64,000 nucleotides of DNA from Brevibacillus brevis (GTDB lineage: Bacteria; Bacillota; Bacilli; Brevibacillales; Brevibacillaceae): the NCBI RefSeq assembly GCF_900637055.1, contig NZ_LR134338.1, forward strand, positions 6,597,501 through 6,661,500, in the 5' to 3' direction. The position numbers and the translations under genes were made by a program. Each line of letters starts with the position of its first letter. The stretch's first letter is position 1. Below, one piece after another: positions 17,855 through 26,394 of this stretch. Below the pieces are notes generated by a model. The model was not told the DNA's origin, did not search any database, and worked only from the letters and a program-made list of their open reading frames with translations.

Positions 17855-18087
17855 CAGGCAACCTCCTCATAGTCGTGAGTACCGAGCAATTGAGCCGTTA
17901 GCTCTCGGTTCATTTCATCGTCTGCCTCTTGATCTAGCTTCTGGAGAAAGAAACTCCAGTCTGGTTGCGTATTCTCTATGACTTTGTCTTTTGGTACAAG
18001 TTTGTTTGCATGGTTCAAAATTATGTCAGAGAGGATATCCAGCATGAGAGCATATCGCTGATTTGGGCTTTGCGTATGAGTAATCAA
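17854..18087 (-). CDS. Small protein coupled to the recombinases
   Basis: 77 residues from TTG 18087 behind AAAGGAGAA. Helical, acidic C-terminal half. Stop codon overlaps the recombinase start. No family recognised; it may be a recombination directionality or regulatory factor, on the strength of position only. Confidence 0.6.
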   Translation of the reverse strand: MITHTQSPNQRYALMLDILSDIILNHANKLVPKDKVIENTQPDWSFFLQKLDQEADDEMNRELTAQLLGTHDYEEVA

Positions 18088-18150
18088 GGTTCATTCTCCT
18101 TTCGGTAAGCGCTACCCTCCCATAGTTAGCAGAAGGGTAGCGACAGCTAG

Positions 18151-18252
18151 TTACACTGTTACAGGTTTAAATGATGCTACTTTCTCTTTGCATACCACCT
18201 GAATGATGATCTTCACTACCAACAGCACAATTCGCATGATCAAGCAAAACAT
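18151..18252 (-). CDS. Possible 33-residue hydrophobic peptide
   Basis: ATG 18252 with GGTGAG seven bases upstream opens a 33-codon frame (MFCLIMRIVLLVVKIIIQVVC then a basic tail), one membrane helix. It lies between DUF960 and the 77-codon gene on the same strand. A 9-base hairpin (18110-18118 with 18134-18142) follows. Only length and position argue for it. Confidence 0.35.
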   Translation of the reverse strand: MFCLIMRIVLLVVKIIIQVVCKEKVASFKPVTV

Positions 18253-18264
18253 ATACTCACCGTC

Positions 18265-18588
18265 CTAGTATTCATATGGGTACAGCATCGTGTAGCAATC
18301 TCCATCATCAATGATCCATATCGTAGTTTGAATAGGAGATTCGATCTGAGTAGTATCGATCTGAGTAGTAACGCTTTCGATTTGCAGGCAGGGCTGCTCT
18401 TGCCAGTTGCACACGCGCTGCATGGCCTGTCCATTAATAGAAATAACGCTTAAATCGAACACCTGCAGGTAATCCAAGGTATGGCCTTGCTCGATACGGT
18501 CATCGAGCATCTCCCATAGAAGGCGTTGGATATCTACCCCTACTTCTTCAACAATAGCAACAGTCGCGTAACGTTTTTTCTCTCGCAT
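18265..18588 (-). CDS. DUF960 family protein
   Basis: 107 residues, ATG 18588, two bases after the radC stop. The start KRYATVAIVEEVGVDIQRLLWEM followed by LDYLQVFDLS fits DUF960, a small family typical of SCC and other Firmicutes mobile elements. The C-terminal 35 residues contain a near-tandem TTQIDTTQIESPIQTT stretch, underlain by a repeated 12-base unit at about 18340-18375. Function unknown. Confidence 0.7.
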   Translation of the reverse strand: MREKKRYATVAIVEEVGVDIQRLLWEMLDDRIEQGHTLDYLQVFDLSVISINGQAMQRVCNWQEQPCLQIESVTTQIDTTQIESPIQTTIWIIDDGDCYTMLYPYEY

Positions 18589-18590
18589 CT

Positions 18591-18757
18591 TTACAGCACC
18601 AATCCTTGTTCCTTGAAGCTATAGTAGGAGCCGGTACCGACAATGACGTGGTCGAGTACGGAGATACCAAGCGCTTCACCTGACTCTACAATCCGTTGGG
18701 TAACCTCTTTATCTTCAAAAGAAGGTGCTGGATCACCTGATGGATGGAAATGGGTAA
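18591..18757 (-). pseudogene. radC: radC, 3' fragment (separated by inserted element)
   Basis: The minus strand reads HFHPSGDPAPSFEDKEVTQ, then GEALGISVLDHVIVGTG, then YYSFKEQGLVL and a stop at 18591. This is the end of the RadC JAMM domain (HPSGDP..S.ED, LGI.VLDH.I.G). It lacks its first two thirds, which lie at 22176-22676. The fragment boundary is close to the metal-binding His motif. Confidence 0.85.
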
Positions 18758-18855
18758 GTTTGCTTTGTCTATGTTAAACATCACTTAAACTTATACGCAT
18801 TTAGTCTCTCCCAAGAGTTACTAAATAGTCTCGTCAGTGACTAATAGTGCAAGGC

Positions 18856-19476
18856 TCATAACATGTTTGAAACCAACTCATCCAATCCATTCAAAACTTC
18901 GGGTGCCTTTACTTTTGCGTAATCAGTAAATTGACCCTTTGCGACTGATTTTAACGGATCTGCAATGACTTCTTTGAACAGCGATGTTAAGTATGATGCA
19001 GAAGCCTTTACAATACCTCTTCTGGGCTCATCCTTAGAAAGTTCGTCATCTAATTGGTCGATGATCTCTTCTGCATCTTTTGCTTTCTCAACATTAAGAA
19101 GCGAGACCAATTCCCTCATTCCCTGAAATAACTTGGTGTATTCTTCAGGAGTTAAGCCACTATTATTAGTGACATTTTGGATACCCGTTGAGCTATCATA
19201 GTTATTTTGTAAGTTCTGGATGGTACCACTGTTTTGGATGAGAGTGTTAATCTGTTGAACCGGTTTAGGTTTTTCTACCATCTGTTCCAACAAAGCCATT
19301 TTTCTATCATGCTGCAATTGTATTTCCCTGGCTGCCTCCTGAATTGGCTTTAACATCTCGCCCTGATTAAAATGCCTGAGCGGATCGATGTTTATCTCGA
19401 ACTTCGGTGGTTTCACATCTAATTTTTGAAAGGGCAACTTGTTAATTAAATCTTTTAGCTGGTCACCATCACTCAT
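18856..19476 (-). CDS. Hypothetical protein of the radC-inserted element
   Basis: 206 residues, ATG 19476 behind GGAACGGGG. Helical at both ends with an Asn/Gln-rich centre (TLIQNSGTIQNLQNNY). It follows the second recombinase by 15 bp and is the last gene of the element, in the position of tnpC in Tn554, but I see no sequence resemblance I could defend. An accessory DNA-binding or coiled-coil role is possible. Confidence 0.5.
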   Translation of the reverse strand: MSDGDQLKDLINKLPFQKLDVKPPKFEINIDPLRHFNQGEMLKPIQEAAREIQLQHDRKMALLEQMVEKPKPVQQINTLIQNSGTIQNLQNNYDSSTGIQNVTNNSGLTPEEYTKLFQGMRELVSLLNVEKAKDAEEIIDQLDDELSKDEPRRGIVKASASYLTSLFKEVIADPLKSVAKGQFTDYAKVKAPEVLNGLDELVSNML

Positions 19477-19491
19477 ATGTACACCCCGTTC

Positions 19492-20709
19492 CTATTTCCG
19501 CTGATTTCCTATTTCTTCTTCCAGCAAATATTCCTCAAACTTTCCATAGCGTGCTGATTGGGTCATCGACAACCCGAATGCATCGATTAACATTTGTGAT
19601 CCAAATTCAGCTGCAATTGCATTGAAACAGGTTATCCGCAGTGTTTTAGGAGTGTAACCCGTGAGGGTCCTGACCTTATCCAATACGAATTTTTTACTTA
19701 CTGGTTTGTCCTCATATAACCCGCTATTATCCTTGCTAAGAAATAGATACTTTTTTTGCGATGAGTTTCTTATCTCAGCACGGTACTTAGCATATTCGTT
19801 TAAGAGGCCTAAATCTTCGGCCGCTAAGAACAAAGCCGGCCTTCCAAGTATATTGATCTTCTTACAATCCAAATCAACATCAGCAATAGTGATCATTCTT
19901 ATCTGTTCACTACTTAAGCCATGAAATAAGCAAAAGCTGCTCAGTATACTACCCACCGGATCTTCAATTGCCTTTGAACTTATGGTCTGAGCAATATGAA
20001 CCTGCTCTTCTAACGTTAAAAAATGTGCCTCGTTTGCAGGCAGCTCTCTTGCAGGGAAATCCATGATTGGTACATGAACGATCAGTCTCTTCTTTTTCGC
20101 AAACCTGAACAGCATGTGGAGATCTTTTCGAACTATCTCCCGGTGCCTCTGAGTAAGTGTTAACAAGAATGTGTGGACATGATGCTCCTGTACAAGGTCC
20201 CAAGAACTAACCTCTGGGTAAAATTCAACTACCCAATATACAAAACGATTGAATATAGTAAGGTCACTCAGAATTGTTTTAAGAGATAGTGGCTTCCTCT
20301 CGTTGTTACTTATCTGCCTTTGCCTTAGCTTCTTCCGATCATTACAGTACACTTCTAAGAGGCGGCGATATCCCTTCGGGCATCTATCTAATGCGCTACT
20401 AATTTGCTTTTCGAGTTGAGCATCTTGTGTAACGACTGAAAGGATATTTTGTTGCTCCAGAAAAATTCGTAAGCTCTTTCCTATACCTCTTTGATGTGCC
20501 AGTTCACTAAGAGTTCGGGCAAACCATTCCTCTGTCAGCTCACCGGGTTTTCCTAACTCATTATCAACCCTCTGAAAAACGATTCTGGCCTTAGAGGTAT
20601 ATCGTTTGACCGTATCAGATCCAACTCCAGAACCCCGTACGAAGTCAACATAGCTAAAAAACAAGTCTTCAGCCCATTTTTGATGAAAAGCGTTTAGATT
20701 ACAGTCCAT
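19492..20709 (-). CDS. Divergent tyrosine recombinase-like protein
   Basis: 405 residues from ATG 20709 (AAGGTGATGAAA in front). An N-terminal SAM-like region (about 20-110) and a C-terminal phage-integrase-like fold are visible: LFHGLSSEQIRMITIADVDL corresponds to the usual TGLRisE..L...D, and TPKTLRITCFNAIAAEFG plus SARYGKF to the HxLRh and tyrosine regions. The first catalytic Arg is replaced by Ser and the His of HxxR is not obvious, so it may be an accessory subunit rather than a strand-cutting enzyme. It pairs with the full recombinase at 20988. Confidence 0.6.
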   Translation of the reverse strand: MDCNLNAFHQKWAEDLFFSYVDFVRGSGVGSDTVKRYTSKARIVFQRVDNELGKPGELTEEWFARTLSELAHQRGIGKSLRIFLEQQNILSVVTQDAQLEKQISSALDRCPKGYRRLLEVYCNDRKKLRQRQISNNERKPLSLKTILSDLTIFNRFVYWVVEFYPEVSSWDLVQEHHVHTFLLTLTQRHREIVRKDLHMLFRFAKKKRLIVHVPIMDFPARELPANEAHFLTLEEQVHIAQTISSKAIEDPVGSILSSFCLFHGLSSEQIRMITIADVDLDCKKINILGRPALFLAAEDLGLLNEYAKYRAEIRNSSQKKYLFLSKDNSGLYEDKPVSKKFVLDKVRTLTGYTPKTLRITCFNAIAAEFGSQMLIDAFGLSMTQSARYGKFEEYLLEEEIGNQRK

Positions 20710-20719
20710 TTTCATCACC

Positions 20720-21025
20720 TTAAATTGGCGGAAGCTTATCTATCATTGAATCGTTCACAGCTTTGGATAAAGTGATTTTGGTACCTTCTGATTTAATGAA
20801 AGTCGGGGTGTGCTTCCACAGATCGCTCGGCGAGCACTCCAAAACTGTACATAGTGCGTCCATTGTCTCAGCCTTTACCTGCTTTGGTTCGCCAGTCATA
20901 AGGCCACTAATTGCTGGAGCAGAAAGACTATATCCCGTTTTTGCCTTCAATAATCTTCCGAGTTCAGACCCTGACCAAATACCCCGATCAGCCATTACCT
21001 TCCTCAGTCTCCATTCCAGAGCCAT
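20720..21025 (-). CDS. Cro/C1-type regulator of the radC-inserted element
   Basis: 101 residues, ATG 21025 behind GGGGGTGTAGC, overlapping the end of the recombinase gene by 38 bp. Residues 5-70 form an XRE helix-turn-helix (GRLLKAKTGYSLSAPAISGLM, then TMDALCTVLECSPSDLW). Likely controls transposition; the palindrome at 22126 is a candidate operator. Confidence 0.75.
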   Translation of the reverse strand: MALEWRLRKVMADRGIWSGSELGRLLKAKTGYSLSAPAISGLMTGEPKQVKAETMDALCTVLECSPSDLWKHTPTFIKSEGTKITLSKAVNDSMIDKLPPI

Positions 21026-22109
21026 CAGCTACACCCCCTTTTTCTTTTCCATAATCAGCAAGTTGTTTCCGCCACTTTTCTTGTGCCATTCTTACTCTTG
21101 TTTCAAGAAAATTAGATCCTGGTGTTGAATAGGTAAATGTAGTTGCGATATCTACATGACCAAGCAATGTTTTTAACGTAATAAGGTCAACGCCCAGTTC
21201 TGTTTGGCGAGTCGCAAATGAATGACGCAGCTGGTGTGGACTAAAAATCTCATCTTCGTTAAAGCCCAATTCGATTTGTCGTCTTCTTAAATTACCACGA
21301 GCTGAATCACGACCTAATCTTCTACCGTTTTCAGAGAGAAATAATGGGCCAGGTCCATCTGCAAATAAAGGGCGTACTCTGACCAAGTACCACTTGAGTA
21401 ATTCTTCAACACCGTCGAGTAAAGGAACCCATCTATGTTTGTAACCAGTACCTTTAGATCCTTTGCCAAAACGAACATGTAACTTCCCTTTATCCCCGAG
21501 GTCAAAACGACAGTCTTTTACATCTAACATCACAGCTTCAAATATTCTAAGACCAGTCAGTTCCAGCATCCTAAAAAGGACATAGTCTCTTGCATAAGTA
21601 GAATACTTTCTTGCTGTTTGCATTTTTTCTTTTAAGCCATCCCAAAAGCGTAAAAGGATAATTGGATCAGGAGGGATTACCTTCCCTTCATTATCATCCT
21701 TTCTATGGTGATGACGGTTAAATTTATCGAGTACCGTTGGTACGGGCACCCTATATTTTTCCCAAATCTCATGACTATGTCTTGACCTCAGATAGTCGAG
21801 AAACGTTGTTATGTTCGATTGGTATTTTCTTCTCGTTGAATATGCCAGCCCTCGACCTACTAACCCCAAATAAAAGTGATCAACATCTTTAGCAGTGACT
21901 TCCCATATGAATTTACCAGCGCCATCAACAAATTCGTTAATGTTCCGTATGTTAAGAGCAATAGATGCCTCAGTGTAACCTAACACTTTTTGTTGTTGCT
22001 CCCACATACCTATTAATTTGGCTTGATAAATCACTGATTCCTCATAAGTTATTGCCTTAATATCTTCTTTAGCAAAATTGGTCACGGCTAAATATGGTCT
22101 GTCTATCAT
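20988..22109 (-). CDS. Tyrosine recombinase/integrase (TnpA-like)
   Basis: 373 residues, ATG 22109 with AGAGGTTGCC in front. N-terminal core-binding domain (about 25-120: WEQQQKVLGYTEASIALN, YSTRRKYQSNITTFLDYL) and catalytic domain with Arg in TGLRIFEAVML, Lys in GKGSKG, HQLRHSFAT, LLGHVDIATTFTYS with the nucleophilic Tyr. The length is close to Tn554 TnpA. It is the first gene of the element, next to the radC 5' junction. Confidence 0.9.
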   Translation of the reverse strand: MIDRPYLAVTNFAKEDIKAITYEESVIYQAKLIGMWEQQQKVLGYTEASIALNIRNINEFVDGAGKFIWEVTAKDVDHFYLGLVGRGLAYSTRRKYQSNITTFLDYLRSRHSHEIWEKYRVPVPTVLDKFNRHHHRKDDNEGKVIPPDPIILLRFWDGLKEKMQTARKYSTYARDYVLFRMLELTGLRIFEAVMLDVKDCRFDLGDKGKLHVRFGKGSKGTGYKHRWVPLLDGVEELLKWYLVRVRPLFADGPGPLFLSENGRRLGRDSARGNLRRRQIELGFNEDEIFSPHQLRHSFATRQTELGVDLITLKTLLGHVDIATTFTYSTPGSNFLETRVRMAQEKWRKQLADYGKEKGGVADGSGMETEEGNG

Positions 22110-22125
22110 CTGGCAACCTCTCCAA

Positions 22126-22160
22126 TTAAGTGCTAGTTAATATTATTAACCAACACTTAA
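22126..22160. repeat. 35-bp imperfect palindrome
   Basis: TTAAGTGCTAGTTAAT and its near complement around a short centre, 17 bp upstream of the TnpA-like start and about 45 bp from the radC junction. Fits an operator for the element's Cro-like protein or a recombinase arm site. Confidence 0.5.
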
Positions 22161-22175
22161 TATAACAGAGATGTT

Positions 22176-22676
22176 TTAAGATATAAACATTTTCTTTCTC
22201 CGATGATTATGAATCAGAGCAACAGAACTAGCCAGGAGCCGAACAGCAGGCGAAAAGATTTCTCTTGGTGTGATTACCGTTGCGTTTATCGTTCCTTGTG
22301 TAATGGTCTCCATGTGCAAGAGTCTGTTTTTGGTATTGAAATACATTACACGAAATTGCTCAACTCGTAGCAGTTGCATATCTGAAACGAGATCCATAAT
22401 GTCTTTGGGTGATCGTACAAAGATTTTTGTCTTCTGTTCTCCTTGTATGATTCGGAATACCAGTTCAGCAATTGCCTTTAGCTGGAATGCCTTTGTCTTC
22501 CCGATCCCTGGAATTTGTTCGAGTTCCTGCTGATAGGTGTTTAGAAACACTTCTTTTAGATTGCCGTACTTTTCGAGCAGGTATTGTGCCGATGTCTCGG
22601 AAACAATGGATGCAAGCAGTTGGTCATCGCGCAGTTGAGAGTAGCAGTGTTCTTTGGTAGCCCTATTGCATTTCAA
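22176..22676 (-). pseudogene. radC: radC, 5' part (interrupted)
   Basis: 166 codons from ATG 22676. The helix-hairpin-helix part (IPGIGKTKAFQLKAIAEL) and the beginning of the JAMM domain (RVEQFRVMYFNTKNRLLHMETI, then REIFSPAVRLLASSVALIHNH) are RadC. After HNH the reading frame runs into foreign sequence RRKKMFIS and stops, where PSGDP should follow. The rest is at 18591-18757. The interrupted protein lacks most of the metal site. Confidence 0.88.
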
Positions 22677-23082
22677 CAGCCGTCACCATCCTCTCGTTCT
22701 GACTGACATGTGCTTGCAGCCATGCTTCCGTTTCTACGTCATGGATTCCGACCAGCGAATAAAACAACATCATAAAATCATGGTCGTAAAGGACACCGAT
22801 CCGGTAGATGATCTGGTTGCCTGCTTCAACCAGTTCCACAAACTCTGGCATGGTTTGGCGTAAGCCATAGCGGAGACCGACTGGCTGCAGGTTGTTATCA
22901 CCCGCTTCAACGACGACCATGTAGCCATCTTTGGCAAGAGACCAGTCATCTAGTGCTTCGTCACATCCAAGTGCATGATAAAGGCCGAGAAATTCCTCTT
23001 CCAAGTAGTTCATGTAGTCGAGTGGCAATGCATTTGACTGACGCAAAATGGTGATGTCAGCATTTGTCATGATGATTTTCAA
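22663..23082 (-). CDS. Hypothetical cassette protein
   Basis: 139 residues from TTG 23082 behind GGGGGGAT (or ATG 23070). Acidic, mixed alpha/beta (DGYMVVVEAGD, QIIYRIGVLYDHDFMMLFY). Its end overlaps the radC start by 14 bp. Not recognised. Its position between replication genes and radC suggests a conserved cassette gene. Confidence 0.6.
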   Translation of the reverse strand: MKIIMTNADITILRQSNALPLDYMNYLEEEFLGLYHALGCDEALDDWSLAKDGYMVVVEAGDNNLQPVGLRYGLRQTMPEFVELVEAGNQIIYRIGVLYDHDFMMLFYSLVGIHDVETEAWLQAHVSQNERMVTAVEMQ

Positions 23083-23184
23083 TGAAATCCCCCCTGTTCC
23101 GGTGTTAGAACCAGATTCAAGGAAATATTAAATATTTGAATTTTCTTTCGTTTCGATTTCCACCGAATATGTCTAATTGATAAA

Positions 23185-23472
23185 TCACTTTATTCCACTG
23201 GCTTTTTGAACAGTCCATCGCGCCCCCACAAACTTCCCCTTAGCCGGTGGCTCAATCCCCCGCAAGTGACCCCACAACTTCTTGTCGCACATGCCCTTGT
23301 ATGGAAAGCCCCCGCTTCCCCCTGTCTTGGCGTAGAGAAGGCCGTTTTTTTGTGTCTGGGAGACAGAAGGCAGGTGGGGGAGAATTTTATTTTTATTCTT
23401 TTTCTCACGGGGGCAAAGGGGGCAGCGTTCGCCGCAACCCTTGTCCCGCTTGGAGAGAGCAGTGCACCCGAA
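23185..23472 (-). CDS. Possible hidden coding frame with C-x2-C pairs
   Basis: A 95-codon frame without stop, no canonical start at its head, reading GCTALSKRDKGCGERCPLCP then a Lys/Asn-rich part and FPYKGMCDKKLWGHLRGIEP. The cysteine spacing resembles a small zinc finger. It follows the DUF927-like gene directly in a GC-rich stretch where other frames are also open, so coding is uncertain. It could be a remnant or a frameshifted tail of the ATPase gene. Confidence 0.3.
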   Translation of the reverse strand, partial: FGCTALSKRDKGCGERCPLCPREKKNKNKILPHLPSVSQTQKNGLLYAKTGGSGGFPYKGMCDKKLWGHLRGIEPPAKGKFVGARWTVQKASGIK

Positions 23473-23481
23473 TCACGATTT

Positions 23482-25800
23482 TTAGGGGGTGCTTCCCCCG
23501 TTTTCGGGGTCAAGATCCAGCTCGAACACCTGTGGCTTCGGCTCGGGCCGTTTTCGTATTCGGGCTTCCGATTCGTCTGACCCCCGCAGAAATTCCGCTT
23601 TCACCCAAAGTTTTCGCGATCGGTTTCCTTCAATCACTTTCTTACGGAGATTATGCTTACGTTCCTTCCCGTTTTCCTTGCAGGTTTCCGTCACGCTTAT
23701 CTCTTCCTCGGCCAACTGTTTCCACAAAGTTAGGCTTGTAACAGGGAAGTGTGTTCCTTGTTGTGTGAGAAAGCGGCTGACAGCGTTGTAAAGTACGTCC
23801 GGCAGGAAGTAGAAGTGGTTGCTATCATGCCAACCCACGTGAGTCCCATTTTTAGGCACCTCACCATGAACTGAGGTTTTTACACTCATGGTATAGATCG
23901 TACGATTCGCCAGCAGTTCCGCCACGATGTTGACAAAACGGGTAGTGGCCTTGACCTCCGCCACTTGCTGACCTTGCTCGCTTGCCGTACCAAGGAACAT
24001 TTCCCATGCTTCACTTAACAGTTCTTCTTTTCCCTCCGGCTCGATTGCTTTTACGCTTACGGCGTACTCAAGTCCAAAAAAAAGACCGAGGTATAACCAC
24101 GCTGCAGCTTCCATCAGTCTGCCATGAACTGCAAGACGAGATGCTTCATTTCTTTTCTCGCTGAAAATCTCAGTCAGTCGTCGGTCGTTCCCTTCAGCCA
24201 TGGCTTGCCCGAGCCACTCAAGGTAGCCAACCATGGCTTGGCTCAGCTTTTGTGTTTGGTGCTGGGCTTCTGTCAGCTTGCCGAGATCGACGTCGGTGGG
24301 ACCTAGCTGTACGGGGAAAAGTCGGGCAACGCTGGAGCCTCCATCGAGAACATCCTCGGCTGTGATGATCGCCATTCCGCGTGGTGGAAAATCTTGCCTC
24401 AATGTGGTGTCCTGCCGCATGCGTCCCCGCCCTATTCGATCGCCGTATGCTCTTAAAAGCTGCTGTGCCAACTGCTCCATCGCTTTGGCTTCCTTGGGTG
24501 ATCCTGTAGGATGGTAATCGTCGATTAGGAGCAAAGAGTCTTTTGTTGCGAAAGTACGTTTCTCCATTGAATTGATAGTGTCCTTAAAGCTGGCAGGAGG
24601 ATGTTCCAAAAGGTTACCGAAATGGCTTAGGTACAGTTTAGAGAGAGTCGTTTTACGCGATCCGGTGTAACCGTGAAGCCAGATAAGAAACTTTGGTTCT
24701 AAGTGAACTTGCCGTAGCCATTCGCATAGTGGAGAAAGAAATACTAACCCCCATAGTGCAAGCGTTGTCCTTTTCGGGGCAATATCCAAGAGTTTCAGAC
24801 TTGCCTTCATCGCCTCTGTCTTATCGCCAGAGAGTTCTGGTAAGACGTAGTTTTTCAGCCTCGGATCCAACTCCACCTTGACATTCGATGCTCCGACCGC
24901 CCCTCCAGCGTGCAGATATTTCCAACCTTCGTCGAGCTTCACCCAACCGAGATGGGCAAAAATGCGCTCCTCTGTCGCTCCTTTCGCCGTCGATTGGATG
25001 GCGTGGCGAACGGTATCCCTCACTTTGGGTCCGGGCAGAATGTTCGGTTCCGGTCCCCACAAAGCCAGCCATTTCATATTTTCGAATTCGCTGGCGGCCA
25101 CGAGAATAGGAGGTAGTTTTTTGCCGCTGGACAAGATGACACCTTCTATTTCGTAGAACCTCTGACTTTCTGCTCCGTCGTCCTTTTTGGTATTCTTATT
25201 GATCCAGGCAAAAAAGTTAGCAAGAGGAATGTCGTCTCTGTTGCCGCTCTTATCAACATAGAAAAGGCTCAGGTTATTTTCCTGTACGACGTACCGCTCC
25301 GGAAGAAGATTCACCTTCTCCATAATCTTCGCAGACAGTTGAGTAAAACGTTTCACACTACGATTTGAAACAAACGACGCCGGAGAATTGATAATCTCAC
25401 CGTTCACATTTTTACGAATAGCACCGCAACATTGCTGTATCTGCTTTGCATCGCAACCAAAAGTGGTGCACCTGGTTGGCCCACTGTTTGCATCCTCACC
25501 AGTAGCTCTCATTTGATGGATTCGCTGTTCGCTCCGCTCGTCGTGCTTGGAAGAAGCTCGTGAGAACTCCAAGGCTTCATCCTGAAAACCTGCGTTAGCC
25601 AACAACGCAACCCAGCGGAACCACGATTCCTCGTCGAGTCCTACTGAACGCTGCTTTTCCAAGGCTTCTGCAAATCGGGCACAGTGTTCCCCGAGTTTAT
25701 TGAAAAGGGAGCTATCCGATTGGTTAGCGTTTCGCACTGGATTGTTCTTTGACATGCGTTTTAGCATCCAATTGGGCGCTGCTGGCATCAAAACTCCCAT
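23482..25800 (-). CDS. DUF927-like helicase/ATPase (Cch-like)
   Basis: 772 residues from ATG 25800 (GGAGG nine bases upstream). The core has Walker A GYTGSRKTTLSKL near residue 375 and Walker B SLLLIDDYHP further on, with surrounding sequence (FLIWLHGYTG, FPPRGMAIITAEDV, RLFPVQLGP) of the DUF927 family. In SCC elements the Cch proteins of this type are thought to be hexameric helicases for element replication. N-terminal 120 residues carry a Cys-rich patch. It overlaps the primase gene end by 13 bp. GC content is higher than in the cargo genes. Confidence 0.8.
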   Translation of the reverse strand: MGVLMPAAPNWMLKRMSKNNPVRNANQSDSSLFNKLGEHCARFAEALEKQRSVGLDEESWFRWVALLANAGFQDEALEFSRASSKHDERSEQRIHQMRATGEDANSGPTRCTTFGCDAKQIQQCCGAIRKNVNGEIINSPASFVSNRSVKRFTQLSAKIMEKVNLLPERYVVQENNLSLFYVDKSGNRDDIPLANFFAWINKNTKKDDGAESQRFYEIEGVILSSGKKLPPILVAASEFENMKWLALWGPEPNILPGPKVRDTVRHAIQSTAKGATEERIFAHLGWVKLDEGWKYLHAGGAVGASNVKVELDPRLKNYVLPELSGDKTEAMKASLKLLDIAPKRTTLALWGLVFLSPLCEWLRQVHLEPKFLIWLHGYTGSRKTTLSKLYLSHFGNLLEHPPASFKDTINSMEKRTFATKDSLLLIDDYHPTGSPKEAKAMEQLAQQLLRAYGDRIGRGRMRQDTTLRQDFPPRGMAIITAEDVLDGGSSVARLFPVQLGPTDVDLGKLTEAQHQTQKLSQAMVGYLEWLGQAMAEGNDRRLTEIFSEKRNEASRLAVHGRLMEAAAWLYLGLFFGLEYAVSVKAIEPEGKEELLSEAWEMFLGTASEQGQQVAEVKATTRFVNIVAELLANRTIYTMSVKTSVHGEVPKNGTHVGWHDSNHFYFLPDVLYNAVSRFLTQQGTHFPVTSLTLWKQLAEEEISVTETCKENGKERKHNLRKKVIEGNRSRKLWVKAEFLRGSDESEARIRKRPEPKPQVFELDLDPENGGSTP

Positions 25801-26345
25801 GGAGTATGCCCTCCTTTCCACTCGTATAAGTCCCCGTTAGCGTGTCGGGAAGGAGGCAGTACCGTTTGATTCCCGTCCCCGAGCAAAGCACATTCCTCGT
25901 GTAGCTTTTCAGGATGGCTTTTTGAGTATTTGGAAACCTTGTTGTCTGAGAGGACGGCGTACATGAGCCGTCTTCCCCCGCCAGGAGTCGAGAACTCGCA
26001 GGTCTCGGGCAGATCGCCTTCACTCCACTCCTTCAACAGATCTTCTCCGTACTCTCCATCCACGTCGATTGCGACGATGCCGGAACGGGAACCAAGAACC
26101 AGCCCGACGTTCATGGAAGGCCAAATCCGTGCCCATTCTTCTATCTTTTCGTCATCAGGTACTAATGCGTTTGGCCAGTCTTGGATGAGCGGTGTTTTGC
26201 CAGGTTTGCTGCAATTCTTGCGATGATGTTCGCTCATACCACTGTGGTCGTTCGAACAAAGCGGGATAACTGGCCAACCTAGCCTAGCGTAAGCTTTCAT
26301 TGCTTCTGGAACATTGCTGTATGGAAGTATGGATTTTTTAGTCAT
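25788..26345 (-). CDS. Bifunctional primase-polymerase N-terminal domain protein
   Basis: 185 residues, ATG 26345 behind AGGTGG. ARLGWPVIPLC at the start, TPLIQDWPNA, WPSMNVGLVLGSRSGIVAIDVDG and FSTPGGGRRLMY are the landmarks of the Prim-Pol (pfam09250-like) fold; IDVD gives the metal-binding aspartates. It makes primers for the element's own replication together with the overlapping DUF927-like helicase gene, which in many elements is fused to it. Confidence 0.85.
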   Translation of the reverse strand: MTKKSILPYSNVPEAMKAYARLGWPVIPLCSNDHSGMSEHHRKNCSKPGKTPLIQDWPNALVPDDEKIEEWARIWPSMNVGLVLGSRSGIVAIDVDGEYGEDLLKEWSEGDLPETCEFSTPGGGRRLMYAVLSDNKVSKYSKSHPEKLHEECALLGDGNQTVLPPSRHANGDLYEWKGGHTPWEF

Positions 26346-26394
26346 TCAAACCACCTGCTTTAGAAATGTCATATATGGTCTCCCCTGTACGGGT

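Larger units (their letters stand above)
18758..22203. mobile_element. Tn554-like element inserted in radC
   Basis: About 3.4 kb separating the two parts of radC. It carries an active-looking tyrosine recombinase, a Cro-like regulator, a second divergent tyrosine recombinase and a further gene, all on the minus strand with overlaps. Tn554 and relatives are known to insert at a fixed site in radC using tyrosine recombinases. Both junctions have CATnnnCATC, which may be the crossover core. The element is smaller than Tn554, has no resistance gene and no large TnpB. Confidence 0.75.

Noticed and set aside
23190..23513. 107-codon minus-strand frame after the DUF927-like gene
   Set aside because: Composition is poor for a protein; the neighbouring frame looks more coding, and both are uncertain in this GC-rich stretch.
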